From Nitrospiraceae bacterium (lineage in GTDB: Bacteria > Nitrospirota > Thermodesulfovibrionia > Thermodesulfovibrionales > UBA1546), in assembly GCA_003535475.1 (NCBI GenBank), contig DOHC01000143.1, forward strand, positions 248 through 6,694: 6,447 nt of DNA, in the 5' to 3' direction. Shown one piece after another: positions 1 through 6,409 of this stretch; the first letter of the stretch is position 1; every line of letters begins with the position of its first letter. The notes under the pieces are model-generated. The model had not been told where the DNA came from. It saw nothing but the letters and a program-made list of their open reading frames with translations, and made no database searches. The position numbers and the translations under genes were made by a program.

Positions 1-43
1 AGTTTTAGTCTGGCGCGGCAATCAGTAATCAACCAAACATTGC

Positions 44-112
44 CTAAAAGTCCCTCGGAGTGATAATTTTTACGCCTTTGAAGTTTTTAATTGCAGGCAA
101 AGGACGGGACAT
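44..112 (-). pseudogene. Remnant of the C-terminus of a PIN-domain toxin
   Basis: Reading the minus strand from 112 to the TAG at 46-44 gives 22 codons ending in GVKIITPRDF, preceded by LPAIKNFK. This resembles the tail of PIN-family toxins (COG1569-like), where a segment of the form DLLxLKxFxGIKIITPREFL ends the protein. Only the tail is present: an in-frame TAA lies immediately upstream (115-113), so the catalytic acidic residues of a PIN nuclease are absent. The stump lies 6 bases beyond the stop of the ParE-like toxin, in the same orientation. I infer that an older PIN toxin gene was truncated when the present module arrived or by a deletion. The match is short and was made by eye; chance resemblance is possible. 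Confidence 0.45.
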
Positions 113-118
113 TTAATT

Positions 119-427
119 TTATGTAACATCCCAAGGTTTAAGTTTTTTACGGCTGATATCACGAGCGCTATGAATTATCGCCAACAATAGAATACGCTTA
201 GGCTCTGTTCGGTACATAATGCGGTAGTTGTGAAATATAAGCTCGCGGATATTTTCTTCTTCGGCTTCAGGAACGTGTCTTCCCATCTCAGGGAAATTTT
301 TGAGATTTTCTACGACATCAATAATCTTTTCAACAAAACGATAGGCATACTGTTCTGAATCTCTCCTGATATAGTCCCTGATATTTTCGATATCCGATAA
401 GGCCGGCTCAGTCCACTCTAATTTCAT
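119..427 (-). CDS. ParE/RelE-family toxin of a type II toxin-antitoxin module
   Basis: A 102-residue protein of the usual length for this superfamily. By family it is expected to act in the cytoplasm, either on DNA gyrase (ParE branch) or on ribosome-bound mRNA (RelE branch), and to be neutralised by the antitoxin encoded just upstream. Visible family features: the N-terminal strand with W5 followed by helix ALSDIENIRDYI (9-20), a second amphipathic helix through about residue 43, FPEMGRHVPE (45-54), the strand pair RELIFHNYRIMYR (61-73), and the closing strand with IIHSARD (84-90). The spacing fits ParE-like members better than classical RelE, but target specificity cannot be decided from sequence. 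The ATG at 427 overlaps the antitoxin TGA by four bases (ATGA) and has no ribosome binding site of its own, which suggests translational coupling. No truncation is seen. Confidence 0.85.
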   Translation of the reverse strand: MKLEWTEPALSDIENIRDYIRRDSEQYAYRFVEKIIDVVENLKNFPEMGRHVPEAEEENIRELIFHNYRIMYRTEPKRILLLAIIHSARDISRKKLKPWDVT

Positions 428-603
428 TTTGAAAGAAGTCTGCGCTTTGCTTCTTTGTGGGGTATGACATGGCCTTCTTCAGCCGCTTTCAAGGCAACTG
501 CTAATTTCTTCTTTACATAGAACTCATACATGATGTCATCCCATGTTGCCTGTTCAGGCAATTTATCTATAAGCTTTTTTGCTTCTTCCTTAACAGGGCT
601 CAT
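424..603 (-). CDS. Small antitoxin paired with the ParE-like toxin
   Basis: The minus strand from ATG at 603 to TGA at 426-424 encodes 59 residues beginning MSPVKEEAKKLIDKLPEQ and ending AKRRLLSK. The pattern LIDKLPEQATWDDIMYEFYVKKKL followed by a helix with EEGHVIPHKEA resembles a widespread class of short antitoxins found directly upstream of ParE/RelE toxins, often annotated only as hypothetical protein. The expected role is to bind and silence the toxin, probably with the C-terminal half. No ribbon-helix-helix, HTH or AbrB domain is evident, so autoregulation by this protein is uncertain. The start is supported by AAGGAGGG at 618-611, seven bases upstream, and by a good extended -10 box. 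The ATGA overlap with the toxin gene confirms the pair as one unit. Confidence 0.8.
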   Translation of the reverse strand: MSPVKEEAKKLIDKLPEQATWDDIMYEFYVKKKLAVALKAAEEGHVIPHKEAKRRLLSK

Positions 604-653
604 AAAGTATCCCTCCTTGTAAAAATATTATATCACAGCCTGCTGTTCCTCGA
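604..653 (-). promoter_or_regulatory. Promoter, candidate operator and ribosome binding site of the toxin-antitoxin module
   Basis: On the minus strand a perfect -10 hexamer TATAAT lies at 632-627, preceded by TG at 635-634, giving an extended -10 element. The best -35 candidate, TTCGAG at 653-648 with a 16-base spacer, is poor, which is tolerable for an extended -10 promoter. AAGGAGGG at 618-611 is a strong ribosome binding site for the antitoxin. Between the -35 and -10 positions lies an inverted repeat, ACAGC-AG-GCTGT (646-635), which touches the TG element and could be an operator. The promoter means the module need not depend on transcription from fmdE, which ends at 655. Confidence 0.6.
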
Positions 654-654
654 A

Positions 655-1236
655 TCAGTTCCCTTCAAAGCAAGGAATACAAACTGTCTTCCCGCTTTTC
701 ACTCTCAGCCTCGGCTCCATGGTCTTTTCACCGCATTTCTCGCATCTTACGCTTGGATAGATCCTTGCCTCATCAGGCAGCGGCATTTTCAGGTGTTTTA
801 TTTTAAACAAATCCTTATCAGACGTCTTTAGGATGGATTCTATTTTCTTTGTTTTTCTTTGATGAACAGCCTGAAGAACAGACTTTGAACTGTCGCCTTT
901 CATATATCTCTGCCACAGCTCTTTTTGTTTTTCCGTTTCAGGCGGAGGCGTCCAGTCAATTGATATTCTGACTGCCTTTCCGGAAGGCCTTTTTATAAAC
1001 GTATAAACTTGTTTGCCGTAATCTTTGAAAACCAGATTGCCTTTTCCGAATGTGCAGCCTGTCATGACCTGAACAGCATCAACGGCGCAAGAGTTGTTTT
1101 CTACGATTGCAACAATTTCCTCATCCTTGGACCGCTTGCCGAGATTTTTCAGGGCAAACGCTGATACTCTGTAGCCAAGAACAAGCCCGGGGCAGATGTG
1201 GCCGTGAAATTTAACAATCTCATCAAGTTTTTTCAT
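655..1236 (-). CDS. FmdE-family protein with C-terminal zinc ribbon
   Basis: 193 residues. The N-terminal FmdE domain (about 1-130) starts with FHGHICPGLVLGYR (10-23), whose His11, His13 and Cys15 are family hallmarks. It continues with ENNSCAVDAVQVMTGCTFGKGNL (46-68), which supplies Cys50 and Cys61. A linker ending in PLPDEARIYPS leads to a four-cysteine zinc ribbon, CEKC (165-168) and CIPC (186-189). The family is named after subunit E of the methanogen formylmethanofuran dehydrogenase, but stand-alone bacterial members occur without the rest of that enzyme, and their reaction is not established. Metal binding is the safest statement. No molybdopterin enzyme or C1-pathway gene is in this window, so the name should not be read as a methanogenesis function. 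The start at 1236 has no ribosome binding site, and a -10-like box lies eight bases upstream. The protein appears intact and of normal length. Confidence 0.85.
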   Translation of the reverse strand: MKKLDEIVKFHGHICPGLVLGYRVSAFALKNLGKRSKDEEIVAIVENNSCAVDAVQVMTGCTFGKGNLVFKDYGKQVYTFIKRPSGKAVRISIDWTPPPETEKQKELWQRYMKGDSSKSVLQAVHQRKTKKIESILKTSDKDLFKIKHLKMPLPDEARIYPSVRCEKCGEKTMEPRLRVKSGKTVCIPCFEGN

Positions 1237-1321
1237 AGATGGATTTTATAATAAAAAAGAATTTTTGGGTAGTTATTCTTTGATAGCCGATGAGGAAGAT
1301 ATGCGGTATAATTTCTTATAG
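1237..1321. promoter_or_regulatory. Divergent promoter region between fmdE-like gene and ABC operon
   Basis: This 85-base AT-rich gap separates two divergent genes. For the plus strand, TATAAT sits at 1307-1312, leaving nine bases before the ATPase ATG at 1322. The nearest -35-like sequence, TTGATA at 1280-1285, is 21 bases away, too far for a standard sigma-70 spacer. For the minus strand, TATAAA at 1250-1245 leaves eight bases before the fmdE ATG at 1236, with no clear -35 box. Neither gene has a Shine-Dalgarno sequence. If these -10 boxes are used, both messages would start at or within about three bases of the start codon. A small dyad, TATAA-TTTC-TTATA (1307-1320), overlaps the plus-strand -10 box and could be a regulator site, but it is short and AT-only. 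Confidence 0.45.
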
Positions 1322-2077
1322 ATGCTAAATAAAAAAAACATAGATAAAGAAGCAGTTCAGACTTCTGTTTCAGAAGAGACCGTCTTCAAGGTCAAGAGGC
1401 TTAAAAAGGTCTATGAGATGGGAGAGGTTAAGGTTCATGCACTCAGAGGAGTTGACCTCGAACTCTACTCAGGTGAGATCATCGTGCTGCTGGGCCCCTC
1501 TGGAAGCGGCAAATCCACACTGCTCAATATCCTCGGGGGTCTTGATACTGCAACAGAAGGATATGTTGAGTACAGAGGGAAAGACATTACAAAGGCAACA
1601 GAAAAGGAGCTTACTGATTACAGAAGATACCATGTGGGGTTCGTATTCCAGTTCTATAACCTTATACCGAGCCTTACTGCGCTCGAAAACGTCTCCGTAG
1701 TTACAGAGATTGCGAAAAACCCTATGAAGCCCGAGGATGCTCTTTCGATAGTCGGGCTTGGAGAAAGACTCGGACATTTTCCTTCGCAGCTCTCAGGAGG
1801 AGAACAGCAGCGCATTGCAATAGCACGCGCTATAGCAAAAAATCCAGAGGTGCTTCTATGCGATGAGCCTACTGGCGCATTGGACTCCTCGACAGGAATA
1901 GTGGTGCTTGAGGCTCTCGAAAGGGTTAATAGAGAACTCGGCACTGCCACGATAATAATCACTCATAATGTGGACATAGCAGGAATGGCAAACAGAGTAA
2001 TTCACTTAAGCAATGGGCTGATCTCAGAGATAACAAAAAACCCGGTTAGAAAACCTCCGAGGGAACTTCACTGGTAA
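1322..2077 (+). CDS. ABC transporter ATPase, MacB/LolD type
   Basis: A 251-residue nucleotide-binding subunit that would power the permease encoded one base downstream. All ATPase motifs are present: Walker [10 protein letters not shown] (58-66), Q-loop Gln110 in [10 protein letters not shown], signature LSGGEQQR (157-164), Walker B VLLCDEP with catalytic Glu182, D-loop ALDSS (186-190) and the switch His215 in ITHN. The sequence [19 protein letters not shown] and the [14 protein letters not shown] block are typical of the LolD/MacB/DevA (3.A.1.122-like) branch, which partners FtsX-type permeases. ATG at 1322 is the only sensible start; the next Met (33) is already inside the domain. There is no Shine-Dalgarno sequence, but TATAAT lies just upstream, so translation may be leaderless. 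It works at the cytoplasmic face of the inner membrane. The substrate is unknown. Confidence 0.93.
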   Translation: MLNKKNIDKEAVQTSVSEETVFKVKRLKKVYEMGEVKVHALRGVDLELYSGEIIVLLGPSGSGKSTLLNILGGLDTATEGYVEYRGKDITKATEKELTDYRRYHVGFVFQFYNLIPSLTALENVSVVTEIAKNPMKPEDALSIVGLGERLGHFPSQLSGGEQQRIAIARAIAKNPEVLLCDEPTGALDSSTGIVVLEALERVNRELGTATIIITHNVDIAGMANRVIHLSNGLISEITKNPVRKPPRELHW

Positions 2078-2078
2078 T

Positions 2079-4442
2079 ATGAAGGCTCTTGATCATAAGC
2101 TCCGGCGCGATCTGTGGAAGATGAAAGGGCAGGCCTTCGCTATCATTCTTGTGATATTGAGCGGTGTCTCTACCCTTGTCATGTTTTTAAGCACGATGAA
2201 CTCATTAACCCTGACAAGAGACATCTTCTACAGGGACTATCGCTTCGGAGATGTCTTTATCTCTTTAAAAAGGGCTCCGGAAAGCATCAAACACAGGATA
2301 TCAGAAATACCCGGCGTTGATACCGTAGAGACCCGTGTTGTTGCTGATGTAAAGCTCGATATAAAGGGTTTCCCTGAGCCTGTGACAGCGAGGCTCGTAT
2401 CTGTGCCTGATGACGGCAAACCTCTGCTGAACAGGCCTTACATAAGGAAAGGCAGAATGGTCGACCCCTGGAAGGATGATGAGGTTGTTGTTAGCGAGGC
2501 TTTTGCTGATGCACACAGGTTCTCTTCCGGAGACAGTTTCACCGCTATAATAAACGGAAGATTTAAAAAACTCGTTATAGTGGGAACAGCCCTCTCACCT
2601 GAATACGTGATTCAGGTAAGGCCTGGCGCGATAAGCCCTGACTTCAAGCGTTACGCCATTCTCTGGATGGGAAGAAATGCGATTGGAACAGCTTATGACA
2701 TGAAGGGTGCTTTTAATGACCTTGTTCTCACACTTTCTCCTCATGCTAACCTTAATGACATACTCGCTAAGATAGATAACATCCTTGATGAATACGGAGG
2801 GCTTGGTTCTTACGGACGGAAAGACCAGATATCCAATCGATTCCTCTCAGAAGAATTCCGCCAGCTTCAGAGGTTTGCAGAGATATTCCCTGCTATATTC
2901 ATCGGAGTCGCAGCATTCCTGCTAAATGTCGTGATAAACCGTACGGTATCCACACAGAGAGAACAGATAGCAGCGCTAAAGGCATTCGGATATTCCACTC
3001 TTGATATAGGAATTCATTATGTGAAGCTGATTATCATGATAGTGCTCATAGGGCTTGGAGGAGGAATTGGTGTTGGAATATGGTTTGGGAAGGGTCTTGG
3101 GGAAATCTACATGGAATTTTACCGTTTCCCTTATCTCATATATGATCTCAGGCCTTCTGTTGTCGGAATAGCTTCACTCGTCACAATTGGTTCAGCGCTA
3201 CTCGGAACAGTGCATTCTGTATGGAATGCTGCAAAGGTTCCGCCTGCAAAGGCTATGTGGCCTGAACCTCCAGCAAGATTCAAGGAAACGATAGTCGAGA
3301 AGATAGGACTCGGACGGTTCCTCTCCCAGCCAACAAGGATAATATTGAGGAACATAGAGAGAAGACCTGTAAAGGCATTCCTTTCTGTCTTGGGTATTGC
3401 ACTTGCTTGTGCTATTATGATGACGAGCGGGTTTTTTAAGGACGCTGTCGACTTCATGGTGGATATACAGTTCAGACTTTCACAGAAGGAGGATATGTCA
3501 GTCACTTTCACAGAGCCGACATCGAGAAAGGCTGTTTATGAGCTTAAGGGTCTGAGAGGGGTAGAACATGCAGAGGTATTCAGGTCTGTGCCTGTACGCT
3601 TAAAATACGGGCACAGGAGTTACCGTACATCTATTAATGGCATAGAGCAGGGAAACCGTCTGCATTTCCTTCTTGATATGAGGCTTAAGCCTGTAGCACC
3701 TCCGCAATCAGGCATAGTTCTTACAGACTATCTCGGGACAATACTCGGAGTGAAAGAGGGAGATATGCTCACAGTCGAAATACTTGAGGGCTCAAGGCCT
3801 GTTAGACAGGTTCCTGTTACAGGACTCATAAAACAATACATAGGACTCATGGGATACATGGACATTAATGCGCTTAACAGGCTAATGCGTGAAGGGAACG
3901 CTGTCTCAGGGGTATATCTTATAGCTGACTCTCTATATCAGCGGGAGATATACAGAAAGCTCGTAGAGATGCCCCGTGTTGCAGGCACTATTGTAAGAAA
4001 GGATGAAATAAGGAACTTCTACGAGACACAGGCAGAGGCACTCCTATTTTTCACTTTTGTTGCAACAGTACTTACAGGGATAATAGCATTCGGAGTCGTA
4101 TATAATAGTGCAAGGATATCATTATCAGAGAGGAGTCGCGAGCTTGCAAGCCTCAGGGTTTTAGGCTATACCCGTGCAGAGATATCATACATATTCCTTG
4201 GCGAGCTCGGACTTCTCACTCTCGCAGCAATCCCTCTGGGGTTCATAATAGGATGCGGGATATGCAGATACATAGCAATCGCATTAACATCTGACCTCTT
4301 CAGGGTACCAGTTGTGCTGGAGCCGAATACATATTCTCTCGCTGCTGCAGTAGTAATAGTCTCAGCATCATTGTCAGGACTCATTGTTCGGCACAGGCTT
4401 GACCATCTGGATCTTGTTGCGGTACTTAAGACAAAGGAGTAG
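2079..4442 (+). CDS. ABC transporter permease with two FtsX domains (8 predicted membrane helices)
   Basis: A 787-residue inner-membrane permease. Hydrophobic segments by eye: TM1 about 18-40, then an extracytoplasmic domain (41-265), TM2 about 268-288, TM3 about 315-336, TM4 about 361-382. A cytoplasmic linker with PPAKAMWPEPP (388-398) leads to TM5 about 432-452, a second extracytoplasmic domain (455-650), TM6 about 654-676, TM7 about 703-726 and TM8 about 752-770. Each half carries the FtsX motif between its second and third helices: TQREQIAALKAFGYS (292-306) and SERSRELASLRVLGYT (683-698). MacB has one such unit per chain and dimerises; here the two units are fused and their outer domains differ, so one polypeptide may form the whole pore. 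The ATG follows the ATPase TAA by one base and has no close ribosome binding site (GAGGG is 15 bases away), implying coupled translation. Export or mechanotransmission from the periplasmic side is the expected role. Confidence 0.88.
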   Translation: MKALDHKLRRDLWKMKGQAFAIILVILSGVSTLVMFLSTMNSLTLTRDIFYRDYRFGDVFISLKRAPESIKHRISEIPGVDTVETRVVADVKLDIKGFPEPVTARLVSVPDDGKPLLNRPYIRKGRMVDPWKDDEVVVSEAFADAHRFSSGDSFTAIINGRFKKLVIVGTALSPEYVIQVRPGAISPDFKRYAILWMGRNAIGTAYDMKGAFNDLVLTLSPHANLNDILAKIDNILDEYGGLGSYGRKDQISNRFLSEEFRQLQRFAEIFPAIFIGVAAFLLNVVINRTVSTQREQIAALKAFGYSTLDIGIHYVKLIIMIVLIGLGGGIGVGIWFGKGLGEIYMEFYRFPYLIYDLRPSVVGIASLVTIGSALLGTVHSVWNAAKVPPAKAMWPEPPARFKETIVEKIGLGRFLSQPTRIILRNIERRPVKAFLSVLGIALACAIMMTSGFFKDAVDFMVDIQFRLSQKEDMSVTFTEPTSRKAVYELKGLRGVEHAEVFRSVPVRLKYGHRSYRTSINGIEQGNRLHFLLDMRLKPVAPPQSGIVLTDYLGTILGVKEGDMLTVEILEGSRPVRQVPVTGLIKQYIGLMGYMDINALNRLMREGNAVSGVYLIADSLYQREIYRKLVEMPRVAGTIVRKDEIRNFYETQAEALLFFTFVATVLTGIIAFGVVYNSARISLSERSRELASLRVLGYTRAEISYIFLGELGLLTLAAIPLGFIIGCGICRYIAIALTSDLFRVPVVLEPNTYSLAAAVVIVSASLSGLIVRHRLDHLDLVAVLKTKE
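4433..4439 (+). promoter_or_regulatory. Ribosome binding site of the HlyD-family adaptor gene
   Basis: AAAGGAG at 4433-4439 lies five bases upstream of the ATG at 4445 and is built into the last codons of the permease gene, next to its TAG stop. It is a strong site in an operon whose other genes have weak or absent sites, which may allow higher adaptor synthesis than permease synthesis. It fixes the adaptor start. Confidence 0.7.
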
Positions 4443-4444
4443 AT

Positions 4445-5644
4445 ATGCAGGTTGCAACAAGAAGAAGAATACTTGTAATCACAATCCTTGCTATTGTCAT
4501 AATCGGTGTTATTTATGGTTTTATTCCAAAGCCTGTACCTGTAGATACTGTCAAGGCGTTAAGGGGGCCAATGAGGGTAACGATTGATGAGGAGGGAAAA
4601 ACAAGGGTTAAGGACAGGTTCGTAATTTCAGCTCCTGTCTCAGGATTCATGAGGCGAGTTTCTCTAAAGGTCGGAGACCCTGTTAAAAAAGGGCAGACTG
4701 TTGCAGAGCTTGAGCCTCTGAGGTCTGGTGTGCTTGATCCCAGAAGTCGTGCAGAGGCAGAGGCATCTGTCTCAGCAGCAAAGGCATCTCTTAATGCAGC
4801 TGAGGAGAATGCACGTGCAGCAAAAGCATCTGAAGAATATGCAAGACAGAAATTTGAAAGAACAAAGAAGCTGTTTGATGAGGGTTATGTCTCAAAAGAC
4901 CTGCTTGAGCAGGCAGAATCAGAGGCAAAAAAGGCAGAGGCAAACTGTCTTTCAGCAGATGCTTCTGTTAAGGCTGCGGCCTCCGAGCTTGAGAGGACAA
5001 AAGCCACGCTCGGATACTCTCCTGCAGAAGGAGTAAAAGACAGAGAACGCGTTGTTTCTATAACCGCTCCTGTTGAAGGCAGGGTTTTAAAAATCCATCG
5101 CGAAAGCGAAGGCGCTGTTAATCAAGGAGAAGCGATAATAGATATAGGAGACCATTCAAAACTCGAAGTAAGGGTCGAAGTACTCTCTGCTGATGCAGTA
5201 AATATAAAGCAAGGCACTCCAGTGCTATTTGAGAGATGGGGAGGAGATATACCTCTAATGGGAAAGGTAAGAGTTATAGAGCCTTCTGCATTCACAAAGG
5301 TTTCGAGCCTCGGTGTAGAAGAGCAGCGTGTGCTCGTTATAGCCGATATAACCTCTTTACCTGAAAGCTGGCAGAGGCTTGGAGATGGTTACAGGGTTGA
5401 GGCGAGCTTCATAATATGGGAGGGAAAGGATATTCTTCAGGTTCCTGTAAGCTCGCTATTCCGTAAAGGTGAAGGATGGGCGGTATTCATCGCTAAAAAC
5501 AGAAAGGCTCATCTTCAGCATGTGGAAGTAGGCCGCAAAAACGGGCTCGTAGCTGAGATTATATCAGGACTCAACGAAGGCGACATGGTCATCGCACATC
5601 CTGATGATTTGATCAAGAATGGAACGAGGGTAAGGAAGAGATGA
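4445..5644 (+). CDS. HlyD/MacA-type periplasmic adaptor protein
   Basis: A 399-residue membrane-fusion protein expected to bridge the ABC permease and an outer-membrane channel. In order: a basic N-terminus (RRR 6-8), one membrane anchor (about 9-27), the first half of a lipoyl domain with FVISAPVSGFMRRVSLKVGDPVKKGQ (59-84), an alanine- and glutamate-rich alpha-helical hairpin (about 98-190), the second lipoyl half ITAPVEGRVLKIHRESEGAVNQGE (206-229), a beta-barrel (about 238-325) with KVSSLGVEEQRV (285-296), and a membrane-proximal domain ending at 399. At the hairpin turn, Arg139, Leu143 and Ser150 reproduce the spacing of the RLS motif (Arg, +4 Leu, +11 Ser) by which MacA and AcrA contact TolC-family channels. 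No lipobox is present, so it is anchored by a helix. It starts two bases after the permease stop with a good ribosome binding site. No channel gene is visible here. Confidence 0.9.
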   Translation: MQVATRRRILVITILAIVIIGVIYGFIPKPVPVDTVKALRGPMRVTIDEEGKTRVKDRFVISAPVSGFMRRVSLKVGDPVKKGQTVAELEPLRSGVLDPRSRAEAEASVSAAKASLNAAEENARAAKASEEYARQKFERTKKLFDEGYVSKDLLEQAESEAKKAEANCLSADASVKAAASELERTKATLGYSPAEGVKDRERVVSITAPVEGRVLKIHRESEGAVNQGEAIIDIGDHSKLEVRVEVLSADAVNIKQGTPVLFERWGGDIPLMGKVRVIEPSAFTKVSSLGVEEQRVLVIADITSLPESWQRLGDGYRVEASFIIWEGKDILQVPVSSLFRKGEGWAVFIAKNRKAHLQHVEVGRKNGLVAEIISGLNEGDMVIAHPDDLIKNGTRVRKR

Positions 5645-5669
5645 GAGGGGAAAACTATATCCTCTCATC
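5640..5669. terminator. Inverted repeat spanning the convergent gene ends, possible bidirectional terminator
   Basis: GATGAGAGG (5640-5648) and CCTCTCATC (5661-5669) form a perfect 9-bp stem with a 12-base loop; a G-T pair could extend it by one. The repeat includes the last base of the adaptor's final Arg codon and its TGA (5642-5644) on the plus strand, and the last codons (Asp-Glu-Arg) of the RlpA-like gene on the minus strand, whose TAG is at 5657-5655 in the loop. A hairpin could form in either transcript. Neither side has a following run of T residues, so a classical intrinsic terminator is not proven; the hairpin may instead stop RNase digestion or reduce read-through between convergent genes. 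Confidence 0.5.
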
Positions 5670-6404
5670 ATAAGGTGCAATCAGCGTGTTATATCCCTCG
5701 TCCGCAAGGGCCTTTGCGAGGGTATATGCATCGTCTTTTGAATTGAACTTGCCGACCCTGACCCTATAGTATTTACTCCCGGTAATCTCTGCTTCTGTTA
5801 TATATACCTTGCTGTATTTAAATTCCAGAGATGCCTTCATGCGTGTAGCATTTGACAGGTCTTTGTAAGAGCCTATCTGTATTGTAAAAGGCCCATTGCC
5901 TCCAGCCGGCGAATACTTTATATATTTTATATACCGCATGTCCCTTCCGAGCGGTTCAATTCTTACTTTTCCGGTTCCCGGGCCTATTAATTCAATCTCT
6001 TTTGCACAGGAGTAGGAGAGGTCCAAGTCCCTTCCCGGAATAAACGGCCCCCTGTCGTTCACAGTGCACTCTACATTTTTGTTGTTTGCGATGTTTGTCA
6101 CCTTCAACTTTGTACCGAAAGAATATTCCTTATGCGCGCATGTATTTGCATACATATTGTAAGGTTCGCCTGATGATGTCAGTTTTCCATGAAAATCAGG
6201 CCCGTACCATGAGGCAACTATATATTCTGTCTCTAACGGCGCCGGCGTTTCTTTAGGGCTTTCTTTTGGCTGGGTTTCGTATTTGGGATAATCTTCGTAG
6301 TAGCCGTATCTTGGAGCAGCGCAAGAGGCAAGCAAGGATAATGCAACAGCGCCTGTTATTAGGTATATTGTATCCAAGTTTATAGAAGTTCCAAAGTTAA
6401 GCAT
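5655..6404 (-). CDS. rlpA: RlpA-like septal lipoprotein (DPBB and SPOR domains)
   Basis: 249 residues. The N-terminus has a hydrophobic segment (13-27) ending in a lipobox LASC with Cys28 as the probable lipidated residue, then a Tyr/Pro/Glu/Lys-rich linker (about 31-60). A double-psi beta-barrel follows (61-153): ASWYGPDFHGKLTSSGE, then TCAHKEYSFGTKLKVTN, then VNDRGPFIPGRDLDLS. Glu80, His91 and Asp117 sit at the positions and spacings of the conserved Glu/His/Asp of active RlpA proteins, so cleavage of naked (stem-peptide-free) septal glycan is plausible. The SPOR domain (171-247, FTIQIGSYKDLSNATRMKAS) would target denuded glycan at the septum. The n-region before the hydrophobic stretch has no Lys or Arg and contains Asp11, unusual for a signal peptide. 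A TTG at codon 10 is an alternative start but adds no positive charge. The ATG has no ribosome binding site. It is convergent with the transporter operon. Confidence 0.88.
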   Translation of the reverse strand: MLNFGTSINLDTIYLITGAVALSLLASCAAPRYGYYEDYPKYETQPKESPKETPAPLETEYIVASWYGPDFHGKLTSSGEPYNMYANTCAHKEYSFGTKLKVTNIANNKNVECTVNDRGPFIPGRDLDLSYSCAKEIELIGPGTGKVRIEPLGRDMRYIKYIKYSPAGGNGPFTIQIGSYKDLSNATRMKASLEFKYSKVYITEAEITGSKYYRVRVGKFNSKDDAYTLAKALADEGYNTLIAPYDERI

Positions 6405-6409
6405 TAGTT

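Noticed and set aside
75..103. Inverted repeat CCTTTG/CAAAGG, and a second one GGCAAT/ATTGCC at 17-44, as toxin-module terminators
   Set aside because: Stems of six pairs with 16-17 base loops and no following T-run are too weak to call terminators in AT-rich DNA.
655..1236. Evidence for methanogenesis or an archaeal host from the FmdE name
   Set aside because: Stand-alone FmdE-domain proteins occur in bacteria, and the adaptor and lipoprotein genes here point to a diderm bacterium.
1469..1962. Open frames on the minus strand inside the ATPase gene
   Set aside because: They lie wholly within a gene with complete ABC motifs and give low-complexity Ser/Cys-rich translations with no family features.
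3131..3511. 126-codon minus-strand open frame inside the permease gene
   Set aside because: It is antisense to the conserved TM4-TM5 region of the permease and has no ribosome binding site or recognisable domain.
4384..4587. Plus-strand open frame bridging the permease and adaptor genes
   Set aside because: It is an out-of-frame shadow of both genes; the ribosome binding site at 4433-4439 is positioned for the adaptor ATG instead.
4728..5036. Repetitive GCAGAGGCA-like DNA as a tandem repeat, and its Gln/Arg-rich alternate frame
   Set aside because: The repetition follows from the alanine/glutamate heptads of the adaptor's coiled-coil hairpin; it is not a separate repeat element or gene.
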